A DNA stretch of 64,000 nt from Hordeum vulgare subsp. vulgare (GCF_904849725.1 NC_058518.1:510185225-510249224); one strand, 5' to 3'. Counted from the first letter of the stretch, positions 32,771-45,239 are shown. The notes: generated by a model from the letters alone, not told the origin. Numbers and translations are program-made.

Positions 32771-34559
32771 TGTTGGGGAACGTCGCATGGGAAACAAAAA
32801 ATTTCCTACGCGCACGAAGACCTATCATGGTGATGTCCATCTACGAGAGGGGATGTGTGATCTACGTACCCTTGTAGACCGTATAGCAGAAGCGTTAGTG
32901 AACGCGGTTGATGTAGTGGAACGTCCTCACGTCCCTCGATCCGCCCCGCGAACCGTCCCGCGATCAGTCCCACGATCTAGTGCCGAACGGACGGCACCTC
33001 CGCGTTCAGCACACGTACAGCTCGACGATTATCTCGGCCTTCTTGATCCAGCAAGAGAGACGGAGAGGTAGAAGAGTTCTCCGGCAGCATGACGGTGCTC
33101 CGGAGGTTGGTGATGATCTCGTCTCAGCAGGGCTCCGCCCGAGCTCCGCAGAAACGCGATCTAGAGGTAAAACCGTGGAGATATGTGGTCGGGCTGCCGT
33201 GGCAAAGTTGTGTCAAATCAGCCCTAAAACCTCCGTATATATAGGGGGAAGAGGGGGAGCCATGCCTTGGGGTCTAAGGACCCCTAAGGGCTTCGGCCGA
33301 GCCAAGGGGGGGAGATCTCCCCTTCCAAACCGAGTCCAACTAGGTTTGGAAGGAGGAGTCCTTCCCCCTTTTCCCACCTCCTCTTTTTTTTCTCTTTGAT
33401 TTTCTTCCTATGGCGCATAGGGCCTTCTTGGGCTGTCCCACCAGCCCACTAAGGGCTGGTGCGCCAACCCCAAGGCCTATGGGCTTCCCCGGGGTGGGTT
33501 GCCCCCCCCCCCCCCTGGTGAACTCCCGGAACCCATTCGTCATTCCCGGTAAATCCGAAAACCTTCCGGTAATCAAATGAGGTCATCCTATATATCAATC
33601 TTTGTTTCCGGACCATTCCGGAAACCCTCGTGACTCCGAACAACATTCGGTAACCAACCATATAGCTCAAATACGCATAAAACAACGTCGAACCTTAAGT
33701 GTGCAGACCCTGCGGGTTCGAGAACTATGTAGACATGACCCGAGAGACTCCTCGGTCAATATCCAACAGCGGGACCTGGATGCCCATATTGGATCCTACA
33801 TATTCTACGAAGATCTTATCGTTTGAACCTCAGTGCCAAGGATTCATATAATCCCGTATGTCATTCCCTTTGTCCTTCGGTATGTTACTTGCCCGAGATT
33901 CGATCGTCAGTATCCGCATACCTATTTCAATCTCGTTTACAGGCAAGTCTCTTTACTTGTTCCGTAATACAAGATCCCGCAACTTACACTAAGTCACATT
34001 GCTTGCAAGGCTTGTGTGTGATGTTGTATTACCGAGTGGGCCCCGAGATACCTCTCCGTCACACGGAGTGACAAATCCCAGTCTCGATCCATACTAACTC
34101 AACGAACACCTTCGGAGATACCTGTAGAGCATCTTTATAGTCACCCAGTTATGTTGCGACGTTTGATACACACAAAGTATTCCTCCGGTGTTAGTGAGTT
34201 ATATGATCTCATGGTCATAGGAACAAATACTTGACACGTAGAAAACAGTAGCAATAAAATGACACGATCAACATGCTACGTCTATTAGTTTGGGTCTGGT
34301 CCATCACGTGATTCTCCTAATGACGTGATCCAGTTATCAAGCAACAACACCTTGTTCATAATCAGAAGACACTGACTATCTTTGATCAACTGGCTAGCCA
34401 ACTAGAGGCTTGCTAGGGACAGTGTTTTGTCTATGTATCCACACATGTATATAAGTCTTCATTCAATACAATTATAGCATGGATAATAAACGATTATCTT
34501 GATACAGGAATTATAATAATAACTATATTTATTATTGCCTCTAGGGCATAATTCCAACA
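32771..34559 (-). repeat. Copia 5' LTR
   Basis: 1,789 bp, with the same ends as the 3' LTR. It is shorter because of two small deletions, near 33551 (between CCCGGTA repeats) and near 33630 (between GAC repeats). A longer C-run at 33505-33516 partly offsets them. Confidence 0.95.
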
Positions 34560-36599
34560 CTTTGATGACCAGCAACTGGTTTAGAATCAGGGTCAGTTTT
34601 AATCTTGTGCTGACATAGAGTGGGACTAATACCCTTAAGATCATCAAGAGTATATCCAATAGCCTCACGGTGTTTCCTCAAAGATTTTAATAACTTCTTC
34701 TCTTCGTGATTAGAGAGGTGAGCACTAATAATAACAGGATATATCTCCTTCTCATCAAGGTAGGCATACTTAAAAGTATCTGGTAACTATTTTAGCTCGA
34801 ACACAGGATCACCCTTTGGTGGGGGAGGATCCCCAAGCAGTTCAACAGACAGATTATTCTTGAGAATAGGATAATGTTCTAAAACAATTTTATCTATCTC
34901 ATCTCTTTCATCCTTATGCATATCATTTTCATGCTCAAGCAGATATTGCTCTAAAGGATCCATAGCAGGTACGGAAATAGAGGCAAGAGCAATGATTTCA
35001 TCCCTACCAGGCGACTCTTTTTCATGGGGTTGTTTTCGAAACTTGGAGAAGTTAAATTCATGAGACACACCCTCGAAACTAACAGTGACAGTCTGTTTAA
35101 TGCAATCAATGTGAGCATTGACAGTGTTGAGAAAGGGTGTACCAAATATGATGGGACAAAAGCTATATTGTGCAGTAGCAAGGACGAGGAAATCAGTAGG
35201 ATACTTCATCTTACCACACAGGACTTCTACGTCTCTCACAACTCCCACAGAGTAGATAGTGTCTTTATTAGCTAGCGTAATAGTGACATCAATGGGTTCT
35301 AACTCACCAGGTGCAATCTCATCTTTGATTTCATCATATAGGGACCGGGGTATTGCACTAACACTAGCACCCATCTCACATAAACCATGATAACAATGAT
35401 CTCCTATCTTGACAGAAACAACGGGCAGGCCAACTACAGGTCCGTATTTGTCTTTCGCGTGAGGTTTAGCAATTCTAGCGGAGTCCTCACAGAATTTGAT
35501 AACATGCCCGTCTATGTCTTCGGCTAAGAGATCTTTGATAATAGAAACACTAGGTTCAACTCTAATTTCCTCAGGGGGTGCAAGTGGTCTAATGTAACCC
35601 CTACGTATCACAGTTGGAGCTTTAGAATAATCCTTTTTCCTAGCAGGGTAAGGTGGTTTCTCAGCGTAGGCACAAGGAACAATAGGATCACTAAAGGCAA
35701 TGACTTTCTCTTCAACTAGATTGGGTTTAACTATGTTGACTTCTAGAGGAGGGTGATACTTAAACCACTCCTCTTTGGGAAGATCAACATGAGCAGGAAA
35801 AGATTCACATAGAGAAGCTACTATCTCAGAGTCAAGTCCATACTTAGCGCTAAAATCTCTAGAAGTGTTAGTTTCAACAAAAGATTTAACGCAATCAAAC
35901 TGGAAATTCATACATGACTCCTTACCTTCTTCAAGCTCCCAATCTTCAGAGTTACATTTCATTCTTTCCAATAAATTCCACTTGTGGTCAATATCCTTCT
36001 TCATAAAAGAACCGGTACAAGAAGTGTCAAGCATGGTACGATCTTCATGAGAAAGCCGAGCATAAAAGTTTTGAGTGATAATTTCTCTCGAGAGCTCATG
36101 ATTGGGGCATGAATATAGCATTGATTTAAGCCTCCCCCAAGCTTGAGCTATGCTTTCCCTGTCACGAGGCCAAAAGTTATAAATATAATTCCGATCACAA
36201 TGTATTAAATGCATAGGATAAAACTTTTGATGAAATTCCAATTTCAACCGATTGTAGTCCCATGATCCAGTATCATCACATAGCCTATACCATGTCAACG
36301 CCTTATCCTTCAAAGATAAAGGAAATATTTTCTTCTTTACCTCATCCTCGGGCAAGCCTGCAAGCTTAAATAAACCACAAACTTCATCTACATAGATTAG
36401 ATGCAAGTATGGATGTGATGATCCATCTCCTGTAAAAAGGATTAGCCAACAGTTTCTCAAGCATACCCGAAGGAATTTCATAAAAGATATTTTCAGTAGG
36501 TACCTCAGGTTGAGGAGAAACTCCTCGCGCTTCCGTTCGTGGTGAAGATACCCCGAACAAACTCCTCAAAGGAACAGTTTCCATAGTGACAAGTGACAA
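34560..36599 (-). pseudogene. gag and protease of Sabrina-like 1, broken
   Basis: The start (MSLVTMETVPLRSLFG) lies at 36599, shortly after the primer-binding site. One extra T near 36425 shifts the frame; the body (36481-34787) follows in another frame. Body motifs are Retrotrans_gag residues (KIFPLSLKDKALTWYRL, WDYNRLKLEFHQKFYP), then protease (GLCEMGASVSAIP, PIIFGTPFLNTVNAH). The protease aspartate, expected as CDMGAS, is Glu here (codon 35375-35377). A TAG at 34787-34789 stands where element 2 has Gln; downstream sequence (DDLKGISP, VADHQ-like residues) leads into RT beyond the Copia insertion. Confidence 0.9.
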
Positions 36600-36661
36600 T
36601 AAATTTCAGCACAGTATATAAATGTTTCCTTACTAAATTCCACTTACCAAAGGCGCTTCAC

Positions 36662-36679
36662 TCCCCGGCAACGGCGCCA
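36662..36679 (-). promoter_or_regulatory. primer-binding site of Sabrina-like 1
   Basis: The minus strand reads TGGCGCCGTTGCCGGGGA, a perfect plant tRNA-Asp-type primer-binding site, 11 bp inside the LTR end. The identical 18-mer occurs in the non-autonomous element at 57066-57083. Confidence 0.88.
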
Positions 36680-36690
36680 GAAAAGAGTCT

Positions 36691-39600
36691 TGATGACCCA
36701 CTAGTATAGGGGATCGATCGTAGTCCTTTCGATAAGTAAGAGTGTCGAACCCAACGAGGAGCAGAAGGCTCTGATAAACGGTTTTCAGCAAGGTAATAAC
36801 TGCAAGCACTGAAAGTAGCGGTAACAAGTGATGGTGTAGTGAGGTGAATCGTAGCAAGTGAAAAGTAGCAAGTAACAAGTAGTAGCAACGGTGCAGCAAA
36901 GTGGCCCAACCCCTCTTGTAGCAAGGGACAAGCCTGAACAAAGTCTTATAGGAGGAAAAGCGCTCCCGAGGACACACGGGAATTTCTGTTATGCTAGTTT
37001 CATCATGTTAATGTGATTCACGTTCGTTACTTTGATAGATTGATATGTGGGCGGACCGGTGCTTGGGTACTGCCCTTACTTGGACAAGCATCCCACTTAT
37101 GATTAACCCCTCTCGCAAGCATCCGCAACTACGAAAGAAGAATTAAGACAACGTCTAACCATAGCATTAAACTAGTGGATCAAAATCAGCCCCTTACGAA
37201 GCAACACATAGACTGGGGTTTAAGCTTCTGTCATTCTAGCTGTTGGGGAACGTCGCATGGGAAACAAAAAATTTCCTACGCGCACGAAGACCTATCATGG
37301 TGATGTCCATCTACGAGAGGGGATGAGTGATCTACGTACCCTTGTAGATCATACAGCAGAAGCGTTAGTGAACGCGGTTGATGTAGTGGAACGTCCTCAC
37401 GTCCCTCGATCCGCCCCGCGAACAATCCCGCGATCAGTCCCACGATCTAGTACCGAACGGACGGCACCTCCGCGTTCAGCACACATACAGCTCGACAATG
37501 ATCTCGGCCTTCTTGATCCAGCAAGAGAGACGGAGAGGTAGAAGAGTTCTCCGGCAGCGTGACGGCGCTCCGGAGGTTGGTGATGACCTTGTCTCAGCAG
37601 GGCTCCGCCCGAGCTCCGCAGAAACGCGATCTAGAGGAAAAACCGTGGAGGTATGTGGTCGGGCTGCCGTGGAAAAGTCGTCTCAAATCAGCCCTAAAAC
37701 CTTTGTATATATAGGTGGGAGGGAGGGGACCTTGCCTTGGGGCTCAAGGAGCCCCAAGGGGATCGGCCGAGTCCAAGGGGGAAGGCTCCCCCCCCCCCAA
37801 ACCGAGTTGGACTTGGTTTGGTGGGTGGGAGTCCTTCCTTCCCTTCCCACCTCCTCCTTTTTTTCTTTTCTCTTTGATTTTCTTTCCTAGGCACATAGGG
37901 CCCTTTTGGGCTGTCCCACCAGCCCACTAAGGGCTGGTGTGCCACCCTCAAGGCCTATGGGCTTCCCCGGGGTGGGTTGCCCCCCCCCCCCCCGGTGAAC
38001 TCCCGGAACCCATTCGTCATTCCCGGTACATTCCCGGTAACTCCGAAAACCTTCCGGTAATCAAATGAGGTCATCCTATATATCAATCTTCATTTTCGGA
38101 CCATTCCAGAAACCCTCGTGACGTCCGTGATCTCATCCGGGACTCCGAACAACATTCGGTAACCAACCATATTACTCAAATACGCATAAAACAACGTCGA
38201 ACCTTAAGTGTGCAGACCCTGCGGGTTCGAGAACTATGTAGACATGACCCGAGAGACTCCTCGGTCAATATCCAATAGCGGGACCTGGATGCCCATATTG
38301 GATCCTACATATTCTACGAAGATCTTATCGTTTGAACCTCAGTGCCAAGGATTCATATAATCCCGTATGTCATTCCCTTTGTCCTTCGGTATGTTACTTT
38401 CCCGAGATTCGATCTTCAGTATCCGCATACCTATTTCAATCTCGTTCACCGGCAAGTCTCTTTACTCGTTCCGTAATACAAGATCCCGCAACTTTCACTA
38501 AGTCACATTGCTTGCAAGGCTTGTGTGTGATGTTGTATTACCGAGTGGGCCCCGAGATACCTCTCCGTCACACGGAGTGACAAATCCCAGTCTTGATCCA
38601 TACTAACTCAACTAACACCTTCGGAGATACCTGTAGAGCATATTTATAGTCACCCAGTTACGTTGCGACGTTTGATACACACAAAGCATTCTTCCGGTAT
38701 CAATGAGTTATATGATCTCATGGTCATAGGAATAAATACTTGACACGCAGAAAACAGTAGCAACAAAATGACACGATCAACATGCTACGTCTATTAGTTT
38801 GGGTCTAGTCCATCACGTGATTCTCCTAATGACGTGATCCAGTTATCAAGCAACAACACTTTGTTCATAATCAGAAGACACTGACTATCTTTGATCAACT
38901 GGCTAGCCAACTAGAGGCTTGCTAGGGACGGTGTTTTGTCTATGTATCCACACATGTAAATGAGTCTTCATTCAATACAATTATAGCATGGATAATAAAC
39001 GATTATCTTGATACAGGAATTATAATAATAATTATATTTATTATTGCCTCTAGGGCATAATTCCAACACTAGCAACCCATCATCTACTTACTACTCCCCA
39101 ATGCCTTCCTCTAGGCCCAAAGATGGTGAAGTGTTATGTAGTCGACGTTCACATAACACCACTAGAGGAAAACACAAGATACAACATATCAAAATACCGA
39201 ACGAATACCAAATTCACATGACTATTATCAGCATGACTTATCCCATGTCCTCAGGAACAAAAGTAACTACTCACAAAGCATAATCATAATCATGATCAGA
39301 GGTGTAATGAGTAGCATCAAGGATCTGAACATAAACTCTTCCACCAAGTAATCCAACTAGCATCAACTACAAAGAGTAATCAACACTACTAGCAACCTTA
39401 CAAGTACCATTCGGAGTCGCGAGACGGAGATTGGTTACAAGAGATGAACCAGGGTTTGGAGAGGAGATGGTGCTGATGAAGATGTTGATGGAGATGACTC
39501 CCCTCCGACGAGAGGAGTGTTGGTGATGACGATGGCAACGATTTCCCCCTCCGGGAGGGAAGTTTCCCCGGCAGGATCGTCCTGCCAGAGCTCTTGATTG

Positions 39601-40051
39601 GTTCTGCTCAAGTTCCGCCTCGTGGCGGCGGAGAATCCACGAAAAAGCTTCACCCTGATTTTTTTCCTGGACGAAACCCTTCATATAGCAAAAGAGGGGG
39701 GCCAGTGGGCCGTCAGGGTGCCCACAAGCCCTGTAGCCGCCACCAGGGGGCGACGGCTACCAGGCTTATGGGCCCCTGGTAGCGCCCCTCTGGCACTTCT
39801 TTCACCCAGTATTTTTTATATATTCCCAAAAAATTCCACGTTGATTTTCACGGCATTTGGAGTTGCGCAGAATAGAGAACTCAGACTTGCTCCTTTTCTT
39901 GTCCAGAATTCCAGCTGTCGGTATTTTCCCTCTTCAAATAAACCTTGCAAAATAAGAGAGAAAAGGCATAAGTGTGGTACCACAAAGTAATATAACATTC
40001 CATGAAGCGATAAATATCAACATGAAAGCATGATGCAAAATGGACGGATCA
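36691..40051 (-). repeat. Sabrina-like 1 right (5') LTR, split by a solo LTR
   Basis: Opens TGATGACCCACTAGTATAGG and closes AAATGGACGGATCA on the plus strand. About 1.53 kb after removing the solo LTR at 37241-39068 and one CTAGC. The terminal TATCA of the other LTR is GATCA here. Confidence 0.93.
37241..39068 (-). mobile_element. Copia solo LTR in the Sabrina-like LTR
   Basis: An 1,828-bp LTR of the BARE/Angela type in minus orientation, with no internal sequence. It is flanked by a perfect CTAGC target duplication (37236-37240 and 39069-39073). It is about the same length as the 3' LTR of the nearby full Copia and is an independent insertion. Confidence 0.95.
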
Positions 40052-40056
40052 CATAT

Positions 40057-40690
40057 TTCTTCTCATATACTGATAGAGCTATGTTCTTTGGACCCAAAGT
40101 CTTGCTAAAAAAAGCTAGTGGGTATCCCTGCTGCATTAAAATTGAACCAATAACATAATCACAAGCATCAGTCTCTATCATGAAAGGCTTAGTGAAATCA
40201 GGTAAGGCCAAAACACGAGCTAACACTAAGCTTGTTTGAGTGTCACAAAGGCTTCTTTTGTTATACTAGTCCAGACAAAAGGAATACCCTTCTTAAGCAA
40301 TTCAATGAATGGTCTTGCAATAATTGCATAATGTTGAATGAATTTCCTGTAGTACCCACTTAATCCAAGGAATCCCCTCACTTCCTTAACATTCTTTGGA
40401 ACAGGCCAATGTGAACAGCTAAAATCTTGTCAGGATCACTGGAAACACCCTCTGCAGATATAACATGCCCAGATAAGCAATCTTTGGTTGAGCAAAGTCA
40501 CATTTTGATATCTTCACCTTCCATTGCTCTTTGTGTAAAATAGACAATATTCATCAAAATTATCCCAATGTTCTGTGTGTGTTTTACCTAATACCAATAT
40601 ATCATCATAGAATACCATTGCACACTTCCTCAAAACAGGTGCAAGATCATAATTCATTGTCCCTTGGAATGTAGCTGGTGCCCCTGGAAT
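40057..40690 (-). pseudogene. RT end and RNase H of old Gypsy, broken
   Basis: From 40690 leftward the frame gives TFQGTMNYDLAP, then the RT active site FYDDILVLGKT (catalytic codons near 40601-40609). RNase H follows at 40226-40057 (KPFMIETDACDYVIGSILMQ, then PLAFFSKTLGPKN). Frameshifts and stops separate the pieces. The RT fingers are missing here: the sequence jumps straight to the protease-RT linker at about 40683. Confidence 0.82.
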
Positions 40691-40695
40691 CAAGG

Positions 40696-41780
40696 GAATA
40701 GTATGATCCTTGAGTCTCCTGGAGGTAAGGTGGTTGGAGTTTCAAACACCACAACATGTTTATCCCATAAATCTTGTGATTGTCAATGTTGAACTAGCTT
40801 CTCAACAGGCCTCAACAAGGAAATGGGGAAAACTGTGATAGCAACATCTTCACGTAACAATCCTTGTAGAGTAACCACTCTACCTTGATAAGGGAAGGAC
40901 ATCCACTTTTGAACGCAATCAACTTGCATGGGACTATACTAAGCAAGCCAATCTAACCCAATTATACCATCATAACTTGCCAATGTTAACAATCTAAAGT
41001 CACTGGTGAACTGAACTGATCCACATGTCCAAAAGCTCTTGGATTGTATTGAATCACATTGCAAAGTACCTCCACCAGCTACAGCTACTGACACAAGAGG
41101 AGTCTTATGCACCTTAGTGAGCCTATGTTGCATAACACTATCTATAAAGGAATGTGTACTACCTGGGTCCGCCAGAAAAATCAGCTCCATCCCTTGCACC
41201 ACAATAAAAAATTGTAGAGTTCGTTCATTGGACTGTTTTCCCACAACAGCAGCAGATAGATGCATACTACAGATAGACATGTGCTCTGGATCAGTTGTAG
41301 GTGATGTGCCCACTTATTCTAATTGAATATGATCAATCAGTTCCTGAACCAAATGCCACTGAACTGATGATTTACACATATGATCTTTAGACCATCTCTC
41401 ACCACACACAAAACAGAGCCCCTTGGACTTACGATAAGCACGCAAAGCAGACCATGTATCGTGAGATGTTGCAGCTTTCACAGGTTCAGATGATCGCTTA
41501 TCTTCAGTAAAGCGAGTTTTGGGTGGAATAGCAAGTCAAAGTGCACCTGATCGTTGTACTGTGGAAGTATTCAGAGATGTTATACCTCCACCAAGCTCCT
41601 CGTGTAGAAGTGCCAGATCATAGGCGGAATCCAAATCCTTGGGCTTCCGTAGAGCAACTGCAACACGAACACCATGCTTGAGACCGTCGATGAATCGAGT
41701 GGTGTAATGCAGATGATTAGGCGCTTCTTCATAGGCTAACAAGTGATCATACAAATCAGTGAATCTATCCACATAATCAA
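40696..41780 (-). pseudogene. duplicated gag-protease block, copy 1
   Basis: About 90% similar by eye to 42231-43308 and in the same order. Leftward it encodes gag (DRFTDLYDHLLAYEEAPNHL, HYTTRFIDGLKHG, PKDLDSAYDLALLHEELGGG), a zinc knuckle of the CxxCGExWSxxHxC type, and protease with FLADPGSTHSFID, where the active-site Ser is Pro. The linker to RT follows. Stops and frameshifts break it between 41320 and 41530. Confidence 0.85.
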
Positions 41781-42230
41781 GAGGTGCAAGATCATAATTC
41801 ATTGTACCTTGGAATGTACCTGGGGCCCATGTCAAACCCATTCCCATCACACTGAATTCATAGTGTCCATTGTGGGTTTGGAATATTGTAATATACTCTT
41901 CCCCACGTGCCAACCTTATTTGATGATATCCAGCTTTGAGATCCAATTTAGAAAACAAACAAGCTCTTGCCAATTCATCCAGAAGTTCATCTATGATAGG
42001 TACTGGATATTTTCTTTTCACTGTTATAGCATTGAGTTGCCTATAATCAATCACAATTCTCGAAGTTCCTTCTTCTTTCTTTTTGACTAGTAAGACAAGA
42101 GAAGAGAAAGCATTATTACTATGTCTTATCATCCCCGAGTTACATCTCTTTGATCTGTTTAATTCATCCTTCAAATGTGGAGCAATTCTGTAGGGTCTAA
42201 TAAATACTGGTCTGGCCCCTAGAATCAAGG
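41781..42230 (-). pseudogene. RT fingers and palm of old Gypsy, fused to gag
   Basis: The frame from 42228 carries ARPVFIRPYRIAPHLKDEL, SRIVIDYRQLNAITVKRKYP and SKLDLKAGYHQIRLA. At NYDLAPL (near 41785) it changes within one open frame into gag (DYVDRFTDL). The RT catalytic DD is therefore replaced by gag in this copy, a recombination product and not a working gene. Confidence 0.85.
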
Positions 42231-43308
42231 GAATAGTATGATCCTTGAGTCTCCTAGAGGTAAGGTGGTTGGAGTTTCAAACACCACAACGTGTTTATCC
42301 AATAAAACTTGTAACTCTGGATGTTGAACTTGCTTCTCAACAGGCCTCAACAAGGAAATGGAGAAAACTATGACAGAAACATCTTGAGGTAACAATCCTT
42401 GTAGAGTAACAACTCTACTTAATAAGGAAAGGACATCCACTTTTGAACGTGACCAACTTGGATGGGACTATGTTGAGCAAGCCAATCTAACCCAATTATA
42501 CATCGTAACTTGCCAATGATAACAGTCTAAAGTCACTTGTGAACTGAACTAATCCACATGTCCAAAAGCTCTTGGATAGTATTGAATCACATTGCAACGT
42601 ACCTCCACCAGCTAGAGCTACTGACACAGGAGAAGTCTTCTACACCTTAGTGAGCCTATGTTGCAGAGCGTTGTCTATAAAGGAATGTGTGCTACTTGAG
42701 TCCACAAGAAAAATCATCTACATCCCTTGCACCTCAATCAACAATTGCCGAGTTGGTTCATTGGACTGTTTTTTCACACCAGCAGCAGATAGATGAATAC
42801 TACAGACTAACATGTGCTTTGGATCATTTGTAGGTGATGTGTCCACTTCTTTAGATGGAATATGATCAGTCATTTCCTGAACCAAATGCAACTGAACTGA
42901 TGATTTACACATATGATCTTTAGACCATCTCTCACCACACACAAAACAGACCACTTGGACTTACGATAAGCACGCAAAGCACACCATTTATCCTCAGATG
43001 TTGCAGCTTTCACAGGTTCAGATGGTTGCTTATCTTCAGTAAAGCGAGTTTTGGGTGGAAGAGGAAGTGGAAGTGCACCTGATCGTTGTACTACGGAAGT
43101 ATTCAGAGATGTTATACCTCCACCAAGATCCTCGTGTAGAAGTGCCAAATCATAGGTGGAACCCAAATCCTTGGGCTTCTGCACAACAACTGCAACACAA
43201 ACACCAGAATTCATACCGTCCAGGAATCGAGTGGTGTAATGTAGATGATTAGGCGCTTCTTCATAGGCTGACAACTGATCATACAAATCAGCAAATCCCA
43301 CATAATCA
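42231..43308 (-). pseudogene. duplicated gag-protease block, copy 2
   Basis: Second copy of the block at 40696-41780 (offset about 1,530 bp). It holds gag (VDYVGFADLYDQLSAYEE, PKDLGSTYDLALLHEDLGGG), a zinc knuckle (CFVCGERWSKDHMC near 42900-42950), protease with VDSSSTHSFI near 42700 (Gly of DSG replaced by Ser) after a stop at 42718, and the linker FETPTTLPLGDSRI. Several frameshifts. Confidence 0.85.
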
Positions 43309-43590
43309 ACAACAGTGCGAGCTTGCGAAATGCGGAACAATTGGCGTAGAAAAGTCTGATGCTAATTTTGACCAAATCGACTGTGCAGGCTTGAACAAAA
43401 CTCGCACCAGGAAGCTTGGGGACATCTGCGTTGCATGTATTCAAGCCAATGAGTTGTCGCACCTTCAAATTGGGATGTTTTTAGAGAAACCCACCTATGT
43501 AGAGTAGTACACCAGAGCCTGGACTGATCCTCACATCGAGTTTGCCACAGACGGGGATTTGCACCATCAAATCGAGGAATATCCACCCGG
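43309..43590 (-). pseudogene. gag N-terminus of old Gypsy
   Basis: Encodes MDIPRFDGANPRLWQTRCED, then WVSLKTSQFEGATTHWLEYM and ASWCEFCSSLHSRFGQN, the conserved Retrotrans_gag start of this chromovirus type. It is separated from the following gag block by a frameshift near 43360. About 170 bp of 5' leader (43591-43760) remain before the next element. Confidence 0.85.
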
Positions 43591-44679
43591 ACACCAAATG
43601 ATAGTGCGTCAGCAGCATCAGGGTAAGGCGCATCATGCGATGCGCAAGAGGAGAACGAAGATGAAAATTGGAATCACGCGCACCTCTGACTGGACGAGGG
43701 ACATACGCAGTATGTGCCTTCCCCCGATGCTCCTAGTCGAAGCCAAGGGAGTCGGCGGCTGATGACCCACAAGTATAGGGGATCAATCGTAGTCCTTTCG
43801 ATAAGTAAGAGTGTCGAACCCAACGAGGAGCAGAAGGCTCTGATAAACGGTTTTCAGCAAGGTAATAACTGCAAGCACTGAAAGTAGCGGTAACAAGTGA
43901 TGGTGTAGTGAGGTGAAACATAGCAAGCGAAAAGTAACAAGTAACAAGTAGTAGCAACGGTGCAGCAAGTGGCCCAATCCCTTTTGTAGCAAGGGACAAG
44001 CCTGGACAAAGTCTTACAGGAGGAAAAACGCTCCCGAGGACACACGGGAATTTCTGTCATGCTAGTTTCATCATGTTCATATGATTCGCGTTCATTACTT
44101 TGATAGTTTGATATGTGGGTGGACCGGTGCTTGGGTACTGCCCTTACTTGGACAAGCATCCCACTTATGATTAACCCCTCTCGCAAGCATCCTCAACTAC
44201 GAAAGAAGAATTAAGACAACGTCTAACCATAGCATTAAAATAGCGGATCCAAATCAGCCCCTTACGAAGCAACGCATAGACTGGGGTTTAACCTTCTGTC
44301 ACTCCAGCAACCCATCATCTACTTACTACTCCCCAATGCCTTCCTCTAGGCCTAAATATGGTGAAGTGTTATGTAGTCTACGTTCACATAACACCACTAG
44401 AGGAAAAGACAACATACACCATATCAAAATACCGAACGAATATCAAATTCGCATGACTATTATCAGCATGACTTATCCCATGTCCTCAAGAACAAAAGTA
44501 ACTACTCACAAAGCATAATCATAATCATGATCAGAGGTGTAATGAATAAGATCAAGGATCTGAACATAAACTCTTCCACCAAGTAATCCAACTAGCATCA
44601 ACTACAAAGAGTAATCAACACTACTAGTAACCTTACAAGTACCAATCGGAGTCGTGAGACGGAGATTCACTACAGGAAT

Positions 44680-45230
44680 TAGCTTATTTGCCGTCTGCCA
44701 TCACAGACGGCAAAGAGCAAATCTCGGACGGCAAAGAGAATATCACAGACGGGAAAGAATATCACGTCCGGCAAAATTTCTGCGTCAGGCTACGACGGCA
44801 TCGTAGCTTCTTTGCCGTCTGTCTCCCCAAAGCGGACGGCAAAGAGCTTTGCCGTCAGCTTTTCATAGGAGCAGTCGGCAAAGTGATCGAGACGGCAGCC
44901 GACAGGCGTTGCCTCCGTTAGGGGCTAACGGAGGCTTTTTCGTCTGCCTCCCCCTCTTCTCTGTCGTCTGCCTCCCCCCCCCCCCTCTTCTTTGTCGTCT
45001 GCCTCCTCCTCCTCCCCCCTCCACTCTTTGTCGTCGGCCTACCCCCCCCCCCTCCTATGTGCCCTCTTCTTTGCCGTCTGCCCCCCTGGAAGCAGACGAC
45101 AAAGATAGTATATGGCCAGCTGCTACTGCCCAGGTTGCACAGCTGGCGCCATGTGGCACCTTTGCCGTCGGCCAGCTGACGGCAAAGGCCTTTGCCATCA
45201 GCTGGCAGACGGCAAAGAGCCTATATTGTC
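44680..45230. repeat. CACTA 2 left subterminal repeats
   Basis: More than ten copies of TTTGCCGTCTG or its inverse CAGACGGCAAAG, plus C-rich GTCGTCTGCCTCCCCC repeats at 44940-45090. The same motif clusters at the other end (50430-50700). These are probably binding sites for the element's TNPA-like protein. Confidence 0.88.
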
Positions 45231-45239
45231 ACATTTTTG

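Larger units (their letters stand above)
25666..34559 (-). mobile_element. BARE/Angela-type Copia retrotransposon
   Basis: An 8,894-bp element with two LTRs (25666-27483 and 32771-34559), gag (30733-31500) and pol (27536-30652), all leftward. It is flanked by a perfect 5-bp target duplication CTTTG (25661-25665 and 34560-34564) in the RT gene of Sabrina-like 1. Copia domain order (integrase before reverse transcriptase) is clear. Three lesions in gag-pol make it non-autonomous. Confidence 0.96.
13126..40051 (-). mobile_element. Sabrina/WHAM-type Gypsy element 1 with nested insertions
   Basis: Both LTRs are present (13126-20699 and 36691-40051), with a primer-binding site at 36662-36679 and a polypurine tract at 20700-20713; CATAT flanks both ends (13121-13125 and 40052-40056). 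The pol order and motifs ([19 protein letters not shown] in integrase) are Athila-lineage. Without nested elements its own length is about 10.1 kb. Nested are a Mariner (13310-19368), a Copia (25666-34559) and a solo LTR (37241-39068). All its genes carry stops or frameshifts. Confidence 0.93.
40052..43760 (-). mobile_element. old Ty3/Gypsy element, 5' part, internally duplicated
   Basis: Continuation of the Gypsy at 10606-13125 after removing Sabrina-like 1. Reading leftward the order is gag N-terminus, gag-protease, RT start, then gag-protease again, RT end and RNase H. This requires an internal duplication or recombination between two copies. No 5' LTR is visible before Sabrina-like element 2 begins at 43761. 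Confidence 0.85.
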
